Shown here: positions 12,037 to 22,141 of the stretch, piece by piece | How positions within the stretch are numbered: position 1 is the first letter of the stretch | How the letters are laid out: each line of letters begins with the position of its first letter | DNA from: Paenibacillus alba | GTDB lineage: Bacteria > Bacillota > Bacilli > Paenibacillales > NBRC-103111 | Direction of reading: 5' to 3' | Length of the DNA: 64,000 bases | Assembly: GCF_013204855.1 (NCBI RefSeq) | Contig: NZ_JABMKZ010000016.1 | Location: 1-64,000 of the forward strand | Notes under the pieces: generated by a model | The model's database searches: none | Told to the model about the DNA's origin: nothing | The model's input: the letters and a program-made list of their open reading frames with translations, nothing else | Program-made: the position numbers and the translations under genes

Positions 12037-12807
12037 TTGACTCGTCGAATCTATTTGCTTGCATCGTTTTCTGCGTTGATCTTATTGTTGTCAGGATGTA
12101 GTCCATCAAGCGCAGCTATGGCACCAATTGATCCCAATACCGCAGGTTTTTTCGTCAGATATTTTGTGTACCCGCTTTCTCAAACCCTGGATTGGTTCGC
12201 TGATCATTTATGGGGTCAATATGGGTTATCAATCTTAGTTGTTACCTTGATCATTCGTTTAATTATTTTGCCGCTTACTTTAAAGCAATACAAAAGCTCT
12301 AAACGGATGCAAGATTTGCAGCCTGAGATGAAGAAGCTCAAAGAAAAGTACAAAGATGATGCAAAGAAACAGCAGGAAGAAACGATGAAGCTTTTTCAGC
12401 AAAATGGTGTGAATCCTTTAGCTGGATGTTTTCCAATCATTGTTCAAATGCCAATTCTGATCGCTCTTTATCAAGCGATTATGCGTAATGATCACATTCG
12501 TGAGCATACATTCCTATGGATGAATCTTGGTCAACCGGATCATTACTATATTCTTCCGTTGATTGCCGCGGCAACCACATTCGTTCAACAGATGTTTATG
12601 TCTTCCCAAATGAATCAACAAATGAAAAGCTTACTATATATCTTCCCGGTAATGATTTTCGTGATGTCCATGAATTTCGCAGCGGCTCTTCCGCTTTACT
12701 GGATCTACGGTAATATCTTCACGATCGTTCAGTCTTACTTTATTTATGGTTCTCCTGGATCACAAAAGTCCGGATCGCAAAAAAATAAGGGTGGCCTGTC
12801 CAAATGA
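12037..12807 (+). CDS. yidC: Membrane protein insertase YidC/OxaI (SpoIIIJ type)
   Basis: This 256-residue lipoprotein-type insertase begins with a TTG at 12037, 8 bases after a perfect AGGAGG. The signal peptide ends in LLLSGC (lipobox Cys about residue 21). Membrane segments include YGLSILVVTLIIRLIILPLTL, and a charged cytoplasmic hairpin (KSSKRMQDLQPEMKKLKEKYKDD) follows. NPLAGCFPIIVQMPILIALY is the family hallmark. It inserts membrane proteins and, in spore formers, supports the SpoIIIA machinery. It overlaps the next gene by 4 bases. Confidence 0.96.
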   Translation: MTRRIYLLASFSALILLLSGCSPSSAAMAPIDPNTAGFFVRYFVYPLSQTLDWFADHLWGQYGLSILVVTLIIRLIILPLTLKQYKSSKRMQDLQPEMKKLKEKYKDDAKKQQEETMKLFQQNGVNPLAGCFPIIVQMPILIALYQAIMRNDHIREHTFLWMNLGQPDHYYILPLIAAATTFVQQMFMSSQMNQQMKSLLYIFPVMIFVMSMNFAAALPLYWIYGNIFTIVQSYFIYGSPGSQKSGSQKNKGGLSK

Positions 12808-13421
12808 AAAAAATTGTGGTGACTGGAAAGACTATTGAGTTAGCGGTGAAATCCGGCCTAGCTCAATGGCAAGTTTCCGAGGATCGTGTAAACATTCATA
12901 TTTTGGAGCAGCCCTCTCGAGGGTTGTTCGGATTTATTGGTTCCAAAGAAGCTAAAGTAGAGCTTGAGTTGATACCGGATCCACTTGAGGAAGCAATTGC
13001 TTTCTTACAAGATATGTTCGAAGCGATGCAAATTTCCATCACCATAGATACACGCAAAGATCGCGAAGGCTTCGTCTTGAATATGAGTGGCTCTGAGTTA
13101 GGTATTTTGATCGGTAAAAGAGGACAAACACTGGATGCTTTGCAGTATTTGGTGAATATTGTTGCTAACCGGTATGCGAATTCGCATTTTCGCATTATCT
13201 TAGATGCGGAAAATTTCCGCGACAGACGCAAAAAAACATTGGAAGAGTTGGCTGTTCGGCTTGCTAATCGTGTGATTAAGTCGAAAAAAGAAGTCATTCT
13301 CGAGCCTATGAATTCGCAGGAACGTAAAATTATTCATGCCGAATTGCAAGGACACCCTGTTGTCAAAACGTATAGTAAAGGCGAAGAACCGAACCGTCGG
13401 GTCGTTATCGCTGTCAAATAA
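12804..13421 (+). CDS. khpB: RNA-binding protein KhpB (Jag/SpoIIIJ-associated)
   Basis: The protein has 205 residues. It has an N-terminal Jag_N domain (about 1-50, KKIVVTGKTIELAVKSGLAQ), a KH domain with ILIGKRGQTLDALQYLVN (about 98-115), and a C-terminal R3H domain (MNSQERKIIHAELQGHPVVKTYSKG). It starts within the end of yidC (ATGA overlap), which implies translational coupling. KhpB binds RNA, in other Firmicutes together with KhpA, and affects cell division and elongation. Confidence 0.94.
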   Translation: MKKIVVTGKTIELAVKSGLAQWQVSEDRVNIHILEQPSRGLFGFIGSKEAKVELELIPDPLEEAIAFLQDMFEAMQISITIDTRKDREGFVLNMSGSELGILIGKRGQTLDALQYLVNIVANRYANSHFRIILDAENFRDRRKKTLEELAVRLANRVIKSKKEVILEPMNSQERKIIHAELQGHPVVKTYSKGEEPNRRVVIAVK

Positions 13422-13492
13422 TGCTGCCGCAATGACTTTGTTCATGTCATTGCTTTTTCTTTAAGTTCAGGTAAATTCGAGGTGTAAATACG

Positions 13493-14869
13493 ATGCTAAA
13501 TGATACGATTGCTGCTATTTCTACGCCGCTCGGCGAGGGTGGGATAGCGGTTATTCGTGTGAGCGGAGAGGAAGCCGTTCCATTCGTGGAACGGATTTTT
13601 CGCTCAAAAACGAAACTATCTGTTGCGCAGACGCATACGGTACATTATGGATTCATTGTAGAACCTGCTTCTGCCGAAAAGGTAGAGGAGGTTCTCGTTA
13701 CGTTAATGAAAGCTCCACGTTCATTTACGATGGAAGATGTGGTGGAGGTCAGCTGTCATGGAGGCATCGTTTCTGTCAAAAAAGTGCTCGATTTGCTGCT
13801 GCAGCAAGGAGTGCGGTTGGCTGAACCAGGTGAATTCACGAAGCGTGCTTTTTTGAATGGTCGTATAGATTTGACCCAAGCTGAAGCGGTTATTGACTTG
13901 ATTCGAGCCAAATCGGATCGAGCTTTCAAGGTGGCCTTGAAACAGGTTGAAGGTAATTTGTCGAAGCAAATTAAGCATTTGCGGCATGTTTTGGTGGAGT
14001 TAATGGCTCATGTTGAAGTGAATATTGATTATCCAGAGCATGATGTTGAAGAAATGACGAATGCCTTCATTAAGACGAAGTGCGATACGGTGATGCTTGA
14101 AATTGATAGACTTTTGGTGACTGCGGAGCAAGGAAAGATTTTGCGCGAAGGCATTGAGACTGCAATTGTAGGTAAGCCGAATGTAGGCAAATCCTCATTG
14201 CTGAATGAGCTGGCTCAGGAAAATCGGGCTATCGTTACTGATATTCCAGGTACCACGAGGGATGTTATTGAGGAGTTCGTCAATATTGGCGGTATTCCGT
14301 TGAAGCTACTCGATACAGCAGGTATCCGGGAAACAACGGATCTTGTCGAGCAGATTGGTGTGGAACGTTCCAAGACAGCTTTAGCTGAAGCGGATTTAAT
14401 CCTGCTTGTACTTAACAGCAATGAAGAGCTGCAGCTTGATGAAATCGCCTTGATGAAGCAATTAGCAGACAAGCAAACCATTGTTATTCTTAATAAAATT
14501 GATTTGACTAGAAAGCTGAATGTTGAACAAGTGCTAAGTTATTTTCCGCAGGAGCGTATTGTCGAGTTGTCTCTGATTGAAAATAAAGGTATTGAAGACT
14601 TGGAAAAAGCAATCGCGGCTATCTTCTTTGAAGGCAAGCTGGAATCCAGCGATTTGACGTATGTTAGCAATGTTCGACATATCGCGTTATTGAAGCAAGC
14701 CAAACGTTCTCTTCATGATGCACTCGAGGCGAATGAGCAATATGTACCTATAGATATGATTCAGATTGATATAAGAGCTGCTTGGGAGCAGCTAGGTGAA
14801 ATTATTGGGGATTCCGTTGGAGAATCGTTGATCGATCAAATTTTTACACAATTCTGCTTAGGAAAATGA
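13493..14869 (+). CDS. mnmE: tRNA uridine-5-carboxymethylaminomethyl GTPase MnmE
   Basis: The protein has 458 residues. It has an N-terminal tetrahydrofolate-binding domain ([22 protein letters not shown]), a helical domain and an inserted G domain. G-domain motifs are GKPNVGKSS (G1), DIPGTTRD (G2), DTAG (G3) and NKID (G4). The C-terminus ends FCLGK, carrying the catalytic Cys as in the family's C-(I/L)-GK tail. With MnmG it modifies the wobble uridine of several tRNAs. The pair is encoded together, 46 bases apart. Confidence 0.97.
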   Translation: MLNDTIAAISTPLGEGGIAVIRVSGEEAVPFVERIFRSKTKLSVAQTHTVHYGFIVEPASAEKVEEVLVTLMKAPRSFTMEDVVEVSCHGGIVSVKKVLDLLLQQGVRLAEPGEFTKRAFLNGRIDLTQAEAVIDLIRAKSDRAFKVALKQVEGNLSKQIKHLRHVLVELMAHVEVNIDYPEHDVEEMTNAFIKTKCDTVMLEIDRLLVTAEQGKILREGIETAIVGKPNVGKSSLLNELAQENRAIVTDIPGTTRDVIEEFVNIGGIPLKLLDTAGIRETTDLVEQIGVERSKTALAEADLILLVLNSNEELQLDEIALMKQLADKQTIVILNKIDLTRKLNVEQVLSYFPQERIVELSLIENKGIEDLEKAIAAIFFEGKLESSDLTYVSNVRHIALLKQAKRSLHDALEANEQYVPIDMIQIDIRAAWEQLGEIIGDSVGESLIDQIFTQFCLGK

Positions 14870-14892
14870 AAACGACAGCATTTGCGTTTTCA
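14867..14892 (+). other. Inverted repeat overlapping the mnmE stop codon
   Basis: TGAAAACG (14867-14874) and CGTTTTCA (14885-14892) form a perfect 8-bp stem with a 10-base loop. The first arm includes the TGA stop. No clear T-run follows, so it may be a weak attenuator or an mRNA-processing or stability element between mnmE and mnmG. Confidence 0.45.
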
Positions 14893-14915
14893 TAAAAGAG
14901 GGAGGGACGTTTATT

Positions 14916-16814
14916 ATGGGATATCATGCAGGTGATTATGATGTCATTGTTATCGGTGCTGGACATGCCGGATGTGAATCTGCACTGGCCTCAGCACGAA
15001 TGGGCTGCAACACATTGTTATTAACGATCAATTTGGACATGGTTGCTTTTATGCCTTGCAATCCATCCATTGGTGGTCCTGCGAAGGGCCACGTTGTTAG
15101 AGAGATTGACGCTCTAGGCGGCGAAATGGGTCGCAATATTGATAAGACTTATATTCAAATGCGAATGCTGAACACGGGGAAAGGCCCTGCGGTTCACGCG
15201 CTACGTGCACAAGCGGATAAATTTTCGTATCAGCATAAAATGAAAGAAACCATCGAAGCCACATCGAATTTGACACTACGTCAAGGTATGGCCGAGGAGC
15301 TTATTGTCGAAGACGGCATTTGTAAAGGCGTAATTACCAAAACAGGCGCTGAGTATTATGCGAAGGCGGTTGTTCTAACAACGGGGACATATTTAAGAGG
15401 GAAAGTTATTATGGGTGAGCTGATGTATGAGAGCGGGCCGAATAACCAACAACCTTCTGTTAAGTTATCTGAGTCATTGCGCAAGCTTGGCTTTGATCTC
15501 GTTCGATTCAAAACAGGTACACCCCCGCGTGTTCATAAAGATACGATTGATTTCAGCAAAACAGAAATTCAACCTGGTGACGATGAGCCTAAGTTCTTCT
15601 CTTTTGAAACGAAAGGTGTTCCTAACAATGATGAGCAGCTGCCTTGCTGGTTAACGTACACATCTGAAGAAACGCACGATATTATTAACTCGAATTTGCA
15701 CCGCGCTCCTATGTTCTCTGGGGCTATTGAAGGTACAGGGCCAAGATACTGCCCATCCATCGAGGATAAAATTGTTCGTTTCGCAGATAAGCCTAAACAT
15801 CAAATTTTCTTGGAACCCGAAGGTCGCAACACTTCGGAGTATTATGTGCAAGGATTGTCTACGAGTATGCCTGAAGATGTGCAGCTTGGCATTTTGCGCT
15901 CTATTCCTGGACTAGAGAAAGTTGAAATGATGCGTACCGGCTACGCGATCGAATATGATGCGGTTGTTCCTACGCAATTGAAACCTTCTTTGGAAACTAA
16001 GCTGGTAAGCGGTTTGTTCACTGCTGGCCAAATTAACGGAACTTCTGGATATGAAGAAGCTGCTGGGCAAGGTGTTATGGCTGGTATTAATGCTGCCCGC
16101 AAAGTTTTGGGGAAAGAAGCTGTTGTTCTGGATCGTTCGGAAGGGTATATCGGTGTTCTAATCGATGACCTGGTAACAAAGGGAACGAATGAACCTTATC
16201 GTTTGTTAACTTCTCGTGCAGAATATCGGCTGCTGCTTCGTCACGACAATGCGGATATGCGTTTAACGCCAATAGGTCATGAGATCGGACTTATTTCAGA
16301 TGAGCGTTATGCGGCATTTCTAAATAAGAAGTCTTTGGTGGATCAAGAAATCGAACGACTTTCTATTGATAAGATTAAGCCTGAACCTCATGTGCAGCAA
16401 TTGTTGGAAAGCTTGGAGAGCGTGCAGCTTAACAACTCCGTGCCAGCCATATCTTTGCTGCGTCGTCCTGAGATTGGGTACAGTGCTATTGAGAAAATGT
16501 CGCCATCGTCTCTGCCTCTTGATGAGGAAATGAAAGAACAAGTTGAGATTCAAGTTAAGTATGCGGGTTATATTGAGAAGCAAAGCAATCAAGTAGAGCG
16601 CCTGCGTAAAATGGAGAAGAAGAAAATTCCCGATGATATCGAGTACAGTGAAATACATGGAATTGCTACTGAAGCTAAGCAAAAGCTTGCAAAGATTCGC
16701 CCGATTTCCATTGGGCAAGCATCACGGATCGGTGGCGTTACGCCTTCGGATATTTCTATTTTGCTTGTCTACTTGGAACATTATAATCGCGTCACTGCGG
16801 CAAGAGGTAACTAA
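14916..16814 (+). CDS. mnmG: tRNA uridine-5-carboxymethylaminomethyl synthase MnmG (GidA)
   Basis: The protein has 632 residues. The FAD-binding Rossmann motif [17 protein letters not shown] is at about residue 14, followed by [19 protein letters not shown] and the C-terminal YAGYIEKQ and [10 protein letters not shown] segments are family hallmarks. It is the flavin-dependent partner of MnmE. It starts after GAGGGAGGG and overlaps rsmG by one base (TAATG), so the three genes form one operon. Confidence 0.97.
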   Translation: MGYHAGDYDVIVIGAGHAGCESALASARMGCNTLLLTINLDMVAFMPCNPSIGGPAKGHVVREIDALGGEMGRNIDKTYIQMRMLNTGKGPAVHALRAQADKFSYQHKMKETIEATSNLTLRQGMAEELIVEDGICKGVITKTGAEYYAKAVVLTTGTYLRGKVIMGELMYESGPNNQQPSVKLSESLRKLGFDLVRFKTGTPPRVHKDTIDFSKTEIQPGDDEPKFFSFETKGVPNNDEQLPCWLTYTSEETHDIINSNLHRAPMFSGAIEGTGPRYCPSIEDKIVRFADKPKHQIFLEPEGRNTSEYYVQGLSTSMPEDVQLGILRSIPGLEKVEMMRTGYAIEYDAVVPTQLKPSLETKLVSGLFTAGQINGTSGYEEAAGQGVMAGINAARKVLGKEAVVLDRSEGYIGVLIDDLVTKGTNEPYRLLTSRAEYRLLLRHDNADMRLTPIGHEIGLISDERYAAFLNKKSLVDQEIERLSIDKIKPEPHVQQLLESLESVQLNNSVPAISLLRRPEIGYSAIEKMSPSSLPLDEEMKEQVEIQVKYAGYIEKQSNQVERLRKMEKKKIPDDIEYSEIHGIATEAKQKLAKIRPISIGQASRIGGVTPSDISILLVYLEHYNRVTAARGN

Positions 16815-17542
16815 TGGATGCAATTCAACAACAGTTTACTCAATTATTAGAAAAAGAAAATATTTTTCTTTCTGCGCACCAACTGGATCAATTCGAGCAG
16901 TATTATAAGACGTTGGTGGCGTGGAATGAAAAAATGAATTTAACAGGTATTACAGAGAGAGAGCAAGTGTATTTGAAACATTTCTATGATTCCCTCTCTG
17001 TCTCTTTTAACTTTTCTATGGATTCTGTAATGAGTCTTGCTGATATTGGTTCAGGAGCAGGCTTCCCCAGCATTCCTTTGAAAATTGCTTTTCCTTATCT
17101 GAAAGTGACGATCGTCGATTCGTTGAATAAAAGGATTCTTTTTCTAAAGGAAATTGTTAATCTGCTTGGTCTTACGGATATGGATTGCGTACACGGCAGG
17201 GCAGAGGATATTGCTAGACTTCCTAAATATCGTGACCAATTCGATCTAGTTACAGCTAGAGCAGTAGCGAGACTTCAAGTTTTGAATGAGTTCTGTCTTC
17301 CTTTTGTGAAAAAGGAGGGAACATTCATCGCGATGAAAGGTTCTGAGATTGAAGAGGAACTTGCGAGTGCTAGTTATAGCTTATCGGAGTTAAAAGGGAA
17401 AGTTATTAAAGTGAACCGCATGTTGCTGCCGATTGAGGAATCAGTTCGTCATTTTGTTGAAATTCAAAAGGTGTCTGCAACGCCAAGCAAGTATCCGAGG
17501 AAAGCAGGCATTCCGCTGAAAGAACCATTGTCCAAAATGTGA
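16814..17542 (+). CDS. rsmG: 16S rRNA (guanine-527-N7) methyltransferase RsmG (GidB)
   Basis: The protein has 242 residues with a class I methyltransferase fold. The SAM-binding motif is LADIGSGAGFPSIPLKIA (about 77-94). VTARAVARLQVLNEF and FIAMKGSEIEEEL are typical of RsmG. It methylates G527 of 16S rRNA, and loss gives low-level streptomycin resistance in other bacteria. A parS site follows four bases after its stop codon. Confidence 0.96.
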   Translation: MDAIQQQFTQLLEKENIFLSAHQLDQFEQYYKTLVAWNEKMNLTGITEREQVYLKHFYDSLSVSFNFSMDSVMSLADIGSGAGFPSIPLKIAFPYLKVTIVDSLNKRILFLKEIVNLLGLTDMDCVHGRAEDIARLPKYRDQFDLVTARAVARLQVLNEFCLPFVKKEGTFIAMKGSEIEEELASASYSLSELKGKVIKVNRMLLPIEESVRHFVEIQKVSATPSKYPRKAGIPLKEPLSKM

Positions 17543-17545
17543 AAA

Positions 17546-17561
17546 TGTTCCACGTGAAACA
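17546..17561. promoter_or_regulatory. parS: parS centromere site (outside genes)
   Basis: TGTTCCACGTGAAACA is a perfect 16-bp match to the Bacillus parS consensus TGTTNCACGTGAAACA. It lies between rsmG and noc, close to the origin, where ParB (Spo0J) loads and spreads. Confidence 0.95.
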
Positions 17562-17787
17562 TTTAAACATTCCGCAGATCGTGCAGTTCTAGCAGGATTT
17601 TGGCTTTGCATGGAGAATTATAACATAAGTACGATATATATTATAAAGTTAGTATGTTTATGTGAGCACTTGTCATACTTCACCGTATTATTGACAAGCG
17701 TTTTCGTTCTGTAGGACGAAGAGGTCGTCTATCTTTGGATCGTATTGGTCGCTTAAACTACGGGAAGAGTTGGTGGTTGGTTTTCCT

Positions 17788-18603
17788 ATGAAAGAACAAA
17801 TATCGAAGTTATTTGGACTTGCTGATCGTTCAACGACTGATGAAGTCAAAAACATAGCTGTCAACAATATTATTCCAAGTCCGTATCAGCCAAGAACGTT
17901 GTTTGATGATGATCGACTTGAAGAATTGTGTCAGACCATTCGGACGCATGGTGTTATTCAGCCGATTGTTGTCAGAGTCAAAAATAATACGTTTGAGTTA
18001 ATCGCGGGGGAACGCCGGCTTCGAGCTGTTAAAAAGCTGGGTCTGGACACTATTCCAGCAATTGTACGTGATTTCAATGATTCGCAAGCGGCATCTATTG
18101 CCCTTATTGAAAACTTGCAGAGGGAAGGTCTTACTGCGATAGAAGAGGCAGCGGCTTACCAACAACTCATTGAGATGCATGACTTGACGCAAGAAAGCTT
18201 GGCGCAGCGTTTGGGTAAGAGCCAGTCCACGATTGCGAATAAGATTCGTCTTTTACAATTAAGTGAGCCGGTCAAGATGGCTTTGATGGAACGGAAAATC
18301 ACGGAACGACATGCAAGAGCATTACTAGCGCTTGATCAAGAAGAACTGCAAGTTAAGGTTCTCGAAGAAATTATTTCTAAAGAGTTAAATGTAAAACAAA
18401 CGGAAATTAAAATTAATTTCCTGAAAGAAGCCGCAAAGCTTAAGAAAACACGTCGTGTATCTTTTACTAAGGATGTACGTTTGGCTTTGAATACGATTCG
18501 ACAGTCTGTCGAGATGGTAACCAGCTCTGGACTGAACATTAACACCTCTGAAAAAGATCACGAGGATCATTACGAAATTATTATTAAAATTCCTAAACGA
18601 TAA
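17788..18603 (+). CDS. noc: Nucleoid occlusion protein Noc
   Basis: This is a ParB-family DNA-binding protein of 271 residues from ATG 17788 ([16 protein letters not shown]). An in-frame TTG at 17770 would add six residues. The amphipathic N-terminal helix [11 protein letters not shown] resembles the membrane-targeting helix of Bacillus Noc and supports ATG 17788. The CTPase/ParB core has [31 protein letters not shown] and ENLQREGLT, followed by a helix-turn-helix ([19 protein letters not shown]). Noc blocks division over the chromosome. It neighbours parA-parB but is closed by its own terminator. Confidence 0.93.
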   Translation: MKEQISKLFGLADRSTTDEVKNIAVNNIIPSPYQPRTLFDDDRLEELCQTIRTHGVIQPIVVRVKNNTFELIAGERRLRAVKKLGLDTIPAIVRDFNDSQAASIALIENLQREGLTAIEEAAAYQQLIEMHDLTQESLAQRLGKSQSTIANKIRLLQLSEPVKMALMERKITERHARALLALDQEELQVKVLEEIISKELNVKQTEIKINFLKEAAKLKKTRRVSFTKDVRLALNTIRQSVEMVTSSGLNINTSEKDHEDHYEIIIKIPKR

Positions 18604-18623
18604 CGGGCATTTATTGCTACCTT

Positions 18624-18646
18624 AAACGGCGCAAGCCGTTTTTTTT
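18624..18646 (+). terminator. Intrinsic terminator of noc
   Basis: AAACGGC-GCAA-GCCGTTT is a perfect 7-bp stem with a GCAA tetraloop, followed by a run of T residues. Confidence 0.92.
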
Positions 18647-18762
18647 GCTTCTTAGAAGTTAAAACTATCAAATAGTGAGGTAACTAGCTGATAGATGTGT
18701 TAAGATAGTAATACTGCTCTTTGATTGGCATTTGGAACATAAGTGATTGAGGTGAAATGGTT

Positions 18763-19521
18763 TTGTCTAAAATAATAGCAATAACGAATCAGAAGGGTGG
18801 CGTCGGTAAGACGACAACTTCTGTTAATTTGGGAGCTTCCTTAGCTTCACTTGGGAAGAGAGTGCTTCTTGTTGATATTGATCCGCAAGGGAATACGACA
18901 AGCGGTATTGGCGTTAATAAAGCAGACGTAGTCAATTGTATTTATGACGTTCTGATTAATGACGTTCATCCCAAAGATGCAATTGTTGATACAAATGTTC
19001 CAAATCTTAAAATCTTGCCAGCAACGATCCAGCTTGCTGGAGCCGAGATTGAATTAGTACCGACGATTTCAAGAGAAGTTCGTTTGAAGAAATCGCTTCA
19101 ATTAGTTAAACATTTATTCGACTATATTCTTATAGATTGTCCCCCGTCTCTTGGTCTTCTTACGATTAACTCATTGACTGCTGCTGACTCTGTCATTATC
19201 CCAATTCAATGTGAATATTATGCGCTTGAAGGATTAAGCCAACTGCTTAATACAGTTCGACTAGTCCAAAAGCATCTTAATACAGGGCTTCAAATCGAAG
19301 GTGTTTTGTTGACGATGTTTGATGCAAGAACGAACTTAGGTATTCAGGTTATTGAAGAAGTGAAGAAGTATTTCCAAACAAAAGTATATCAAACGATTAT
19401 TCCAAGAAACGTTCGCTTGAGTGAAGCGCCCAGCCATGGACAATCCATCGTTACATATGATCCTAGATCAAAAGGCGCGGAAGTGTATTTAGAGCTTGCG
19501 AAGGAAGTGATCTCTGTATGA
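18763..19521 (+). CDS. parA: Chromosome-partitioning ATPase ParA (Soj)
   Basis: This Walker-type ParA ATPase is 252 residues from TTG 18763. An in-frame ATG at 18757 would add two residues, but GAGGTG (18749-18754) is 8 bases from the TTG and only 2 from the ATG. The TTG also gives the family-like start MSKIIAITNQKGG. The deviant Walker A is KGGVGKTT, with DIDPQGN and DCPPSLGLLT following. Soj regulates DnaA and helps origin segregation. It overlaps parB by 4 bases. Confidence 0.95.
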   Translation: MSKIIAITNQKGGVGKTTTSVNLGASLASLGKRVLLVDIDPQGNTTSGIGVNKADVVNCIYDVLINDVHPKDAIVDTNVPNLKILPATIQLAGAEIELVPTISREVRLKKSLQLVKHLFDYILIDCPPSLGLLTINSLTAADSVIIPIQCEYYALEGLSQLLNTVRLVQKHLNTGLQIEGVLLTMFDARTNLGIQVIEEVKKYFQTKVYQTIIPRNVRLSEAPSHGQSIVTYDPRSKGAEVYLELAKEVISV

Positions 19522-20390
19522 CCAAAGGTTTATCCAAAGGTTTAGGTAAGGGGTTGGATGCTTTAATCACTTCATTACATATTGATGAAAGTGATAAAGT
19601 CATTCAAATTCCTTTATCCCAATTGAGAGCTAATCCGTATCAACCGAGGAAGCATTTTAACGAAGACAGTATTAAAGAACTTGCTGATTCGATTAAAGAG
19701 CATGGTGTTATCCAACCAATTATCGTTCGTAAAGTTCTTAAAGGGTTCGAGATTATTGCAGGTGAACGCAGGTACCGTGCTTCGCAGGTTGCGGGGGCAG
19801 CGACGATCCCAGCTGTTGAAAGAAGTTTTTCTGATCAACAGGTGATGGAAATTGCCTTGATAGAGAATGTTCAACGTGAAGATCTGAATGCGATGGAGAT
19901 TGCTTTTGCATATCAAGGAATTATTGATCAATTCTCTTTGACCCAAGAAGAGCTTTCCGCCAAAGTAGGGAAGAGCCGTTCGCACATTGCCAACTTTTTG
20001 AGATTGCTTCAATTACCGGAATCCATTAAACAATATGTTTCACGTGGAACATTATCAATGGGTCACGCAAGAGCCATTGTAGGTGTGAAGGACGATAAGG
20101 TGAAGAAGGAACTCGCAGAAACAACCATAAGTAAACAGTGGAGTGTTCGTGAGCTTGAAGAAGCTGTGAAGATGTTGGAAGAACCACCAGGGCAAGAAAA
20201 GGAAAAGAAAGCACAGAAAGAAAAAAATAGAGATCCCTACATTAATCAGGCTGAAGAGCAGTTGAGAGATATTTTCCGAACGACAGTTAAAATCAAGGCT
20301 CAGCAGGATAAAGGCAAGATCGAACTTCTTTATTATTCTAAAGATGATTTAAATCGTTTACTAGAATTGCTTCAAGGCAAAATCTCTTAA
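19518..20390 (+). CDS. parB: Chromosome-partitioning protein ParB (Spo0J)
   Basis: The protein has 290 residues. ParB/Srx CTPase motifs are NPYQPRKHF, GVIQPIIVR, GERRYRA and ENVQREDLN. The helix-turn-helix is EELSAKVGKSRSHIANFLRLLQL, and the C-terminus is the dimerisation domain. It loads at parS sites, including one inside its own coding sequence (20036-20051). Translation is coupled to parA through ATGA. Confidence 0.97.
   Translation: MTKGLSKGLGKGLDALITSLHIDESDKVIQIPLSQLRANPYQPRKHFNEDSIKELADSIKEHGVIQPIIVRKVLKGFEIIAGERRYRASQVAGAATIPAVERSFSDQQVMEIALIENVQREDLNAMEIAFAYQGIIDQFSLTQEELSAKVGKSRSHIANFLRLLQLPESIKQYVSRGTLSMGHARAIVGVKDDKVKKELAETTISKQWSVRELEEAVKMLEEPPGQEKEKKAQKEKNRDPYINQAEEQLRDIFRTTVKIKAQQDKGKIELLYYSKDDLNRLLELLQGKIS
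20036..20051. promoter_or_regulatory. parS: parS centromere site inside parB
   Basis: TGTTTCACGTGGAACA is a full match to the parS consensus (inverse orientation) within codons of parB, as in the B. subtilis spo0J gene. It is about 2.5 kb from the first site. Confidence 0.93.
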
Positions 20391-20396
20391 AATTAG

Positions 20397-20450
20397 ATAG
20401 CATACCGATGGTTTTCTTTCGATTCGAAAGATCAAACTAAGGTATGCTAT
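20397..20450 (+). other. Nested inverted repeat after parB
   Basis: ATAGCATACC (20397-20406) pairs perfectly with GGTATGCTAT (20441-20450). Between them is a smaller hairpin TCTTTCG-ATT-CGAAAGA (about 20415-20431). An AT-rich tail follows. It may terminate the parAB transcript or form the 5' leader of the next gene. Confidence 0.6.
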
Positions 20451-20473
20451 ATTTATGAGGAGAGGGTGAAAAA

Positions 20474-21634
20474 ATGGAGAATGTTATGTATTTCGATCAA
20501 GCTGCATCGTCGTGGCCGAAACCACCAGCGGTCATGACAGCTATGATGGCTTGTATGGAGGAGTATGCTGCGAACCCTGGGCGTGGCAGTCATCAGATGG
20601 CCGTGAAAGCGAGTAGAGCCTTATTTGAGACGCGAAAGAATTTAGCTAAATTATTTGGAGTCAGAAATCCGAATGATATTTCATTTGCGCTGAATACAAC
20701 GCATGCGCTCAATCAAGCGATCAAAGGATTTGTGAAGCCGGGCGATCATGTGATATGTACCAACATTGAGCACAATTCTGTGAGAAGGCCACTGGAACAT
20801 TTGAAGGCAACTTCGCAAGTTGAGCTTACTTATATTCATAATGACGCGCATGGGGATATAAGCTTAGATGAACTCAAAAGGGCTTTTAAATCAAATACAA
20901 CATTAGTCGTTGTGAATCATAGCTCGAATCTGTTGGGAACGATTATGCCTGTTGGTGAAATCGGAGAGCTGTGCCGTACGCATGGCGCTAAACTGCTTGT
21001 AGACGCCGCTCAGAGCGCTGGTATACTGCCTATTCATGTAGGGAGTATGAATATCGACATGTTAGCCTTCCCCGGCCACAAGGGGCTTCTAGGGCCTCAG
21101 GGAACGGGTGGGTTGTATATACATCCCGACATCGATCTTGACCCTCTTTTGCATGGTGGAACAGGCAGTCAATCTGAGGCGATTCAGCAGCCAACCGTAA
21201 GGCCAGACCGCTACGAAGCTGGTACACAGAATACGGTAGGCATCGCTGGATTAAACGAAGGCGTGAAATTCGTCTTAGCGGAAACGGTTGAAAAGATTCA
21301 TGAAAAGGAATGGCGTCAAACGCAGTTGTTAATGGAAGGCCTACTGGGAATTCGAGGAGTAACGGTTCTTGGACCCCAACTTGGACAGAATAAAACAGGG
21401 ATTGTTTCCTTCAATATCGACGATGCCGACTCATCTGAAGTCGCCTTTATTCTGGATCAATCTTTTCAGATTGCCGTTCGGTCCGGCTATCATTGCAGCC
21501 CGCTTGCGCATGAAGCAGCCGGTACATTGGCTAGAGGCGCCGTACGTGCAAGCATTGGTTATTTTACAACAGATCATGAAGTGGATGCATTAATTCAGGC
21601 CGTGAAGGAAATCCATTCGCAATATGCTAAATAG
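20474..21634 (+). CDS. Class V aminotransferase, cysteine desulfurase-like
   Basis: This is a 386-residue PLP enzyme of the cysteine desulfurase/selenocysteine lyase group. The N-terminus has FDQAASSWPKPPAV and AANPGRGSH. The PLP-binding Lys is in AFPGHKGLLGPQGTG (about residue 200). A Cys in RSGYHCSPLAHE (near 340) matches the persulfide Cys of desulfurases. It may mobilise sulfur from cysteine, but substrate cannot be told from sequence. It is followed 15 bases later by the DUF4446 gene. Confidence 0.85.
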   Translation: MENVMYFDQAASSWPKPPAVMTAMMACMEEYAANPGRGSHQMAVKASRALFETRKNLAKLFGVRNPNDISFALNTTHALNQAIKGFVKPGDHVICTNIEHNSVRRPLEHLKATSQVELTYIHNDAHGDISLDELKRAFKSNTTLVVVNHSSNLLGTIMPVGEIGELCRTHGAKLLVDAAQSAGILPIHVGSMNIDMLAFPGHKGLLGPQGTGGLYIHPDIDLDPLLHGGTGSQSEAIQQPTVRPDRYEAGTQNTVGIAGLNEGVKFVLAETVEKIHEKEWRQTQLLMEGLLGIRGVTVLGPQLGQNKTGIVSFNIDDADSSEVAFILDQSFQIAVRSGYHCSPLAHEAAGTLARGAVRASIGYFTTDHEVDALIQAVKEIHSQYAK

Positions 21635-21649
21635 AAAGAGGGATAAACC

Positions 21650-22141
21650 ATGGGGGAACTGTTTGGCTTGGATGGCGGAGTTATCGTTCTAGCTTGCCTC
21701 GCATTTATAGTTGTATTATTTATTCTCGTCATTGTACTTTTCGTTAAATTATCATCCTTGCGTAAACAATACACGCTAATGATGAATGGTTCACAAGCTG
21801 AGAATATGGAGCAGCTCATCATTGATATGCAAAGTGGGATCAACGAGCAAAAGGCCGAATCCATAACGACTTCAGCCAAGGTTGAAACGATTCGTCAAGC
21901 CATAATGAAGATGAAATCCAAAGTAGCTATTCATCGCTACAATGCTTTTAACGAAGGTGGAAGTGATCTAAGTTTTACGATAGCGTTATTGGATGAATTT
22001 CAAGATGGCGTCATTCTGACGGGAATACATAGTCGCGAACAGATGTATCTATATGCGAAGCCCATTCAAAATGCACAATCAACGTATACATTAAGTCCCG
22101 AGGAAAAAGAAGCGATTAATCAAACTTTAAAGCAGCCGTAG
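21650..22141 (+). CDS. DUF4446 family membrane-anchored protein
   Basis: This 163-residue protein has one N-terminal transmembrane helix (VIVLACLAFIVVLFILVIVLFVKL, about 11-34). A coiled-coil-like linker and a small globular domain follow, with VAIHRYNAFNEGGSDLSFTIALLD and GVILTGIHSREQMYLYAKPI. This matches the DUF4446 family found near parB in Bacillales. Function is unknown. Its 3' end overlaps yyaC, read from the other strand, by 26 bases. Confidence 0.85.
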   Translation: MGELFGLDGGVIVLACLAFIVVLFILVIVLFVKLSSLRKQYTLMMNGSQAENMEQLIIDMQSGINEQKAESITTSAKVETIRQAIMKMKSKVAIHRYNAFNEGGSDLSFTIALLDEFQDGVILTGIHSREQMYLYAKPIQNAQSTYTLSPEEKEAINQTLKQP

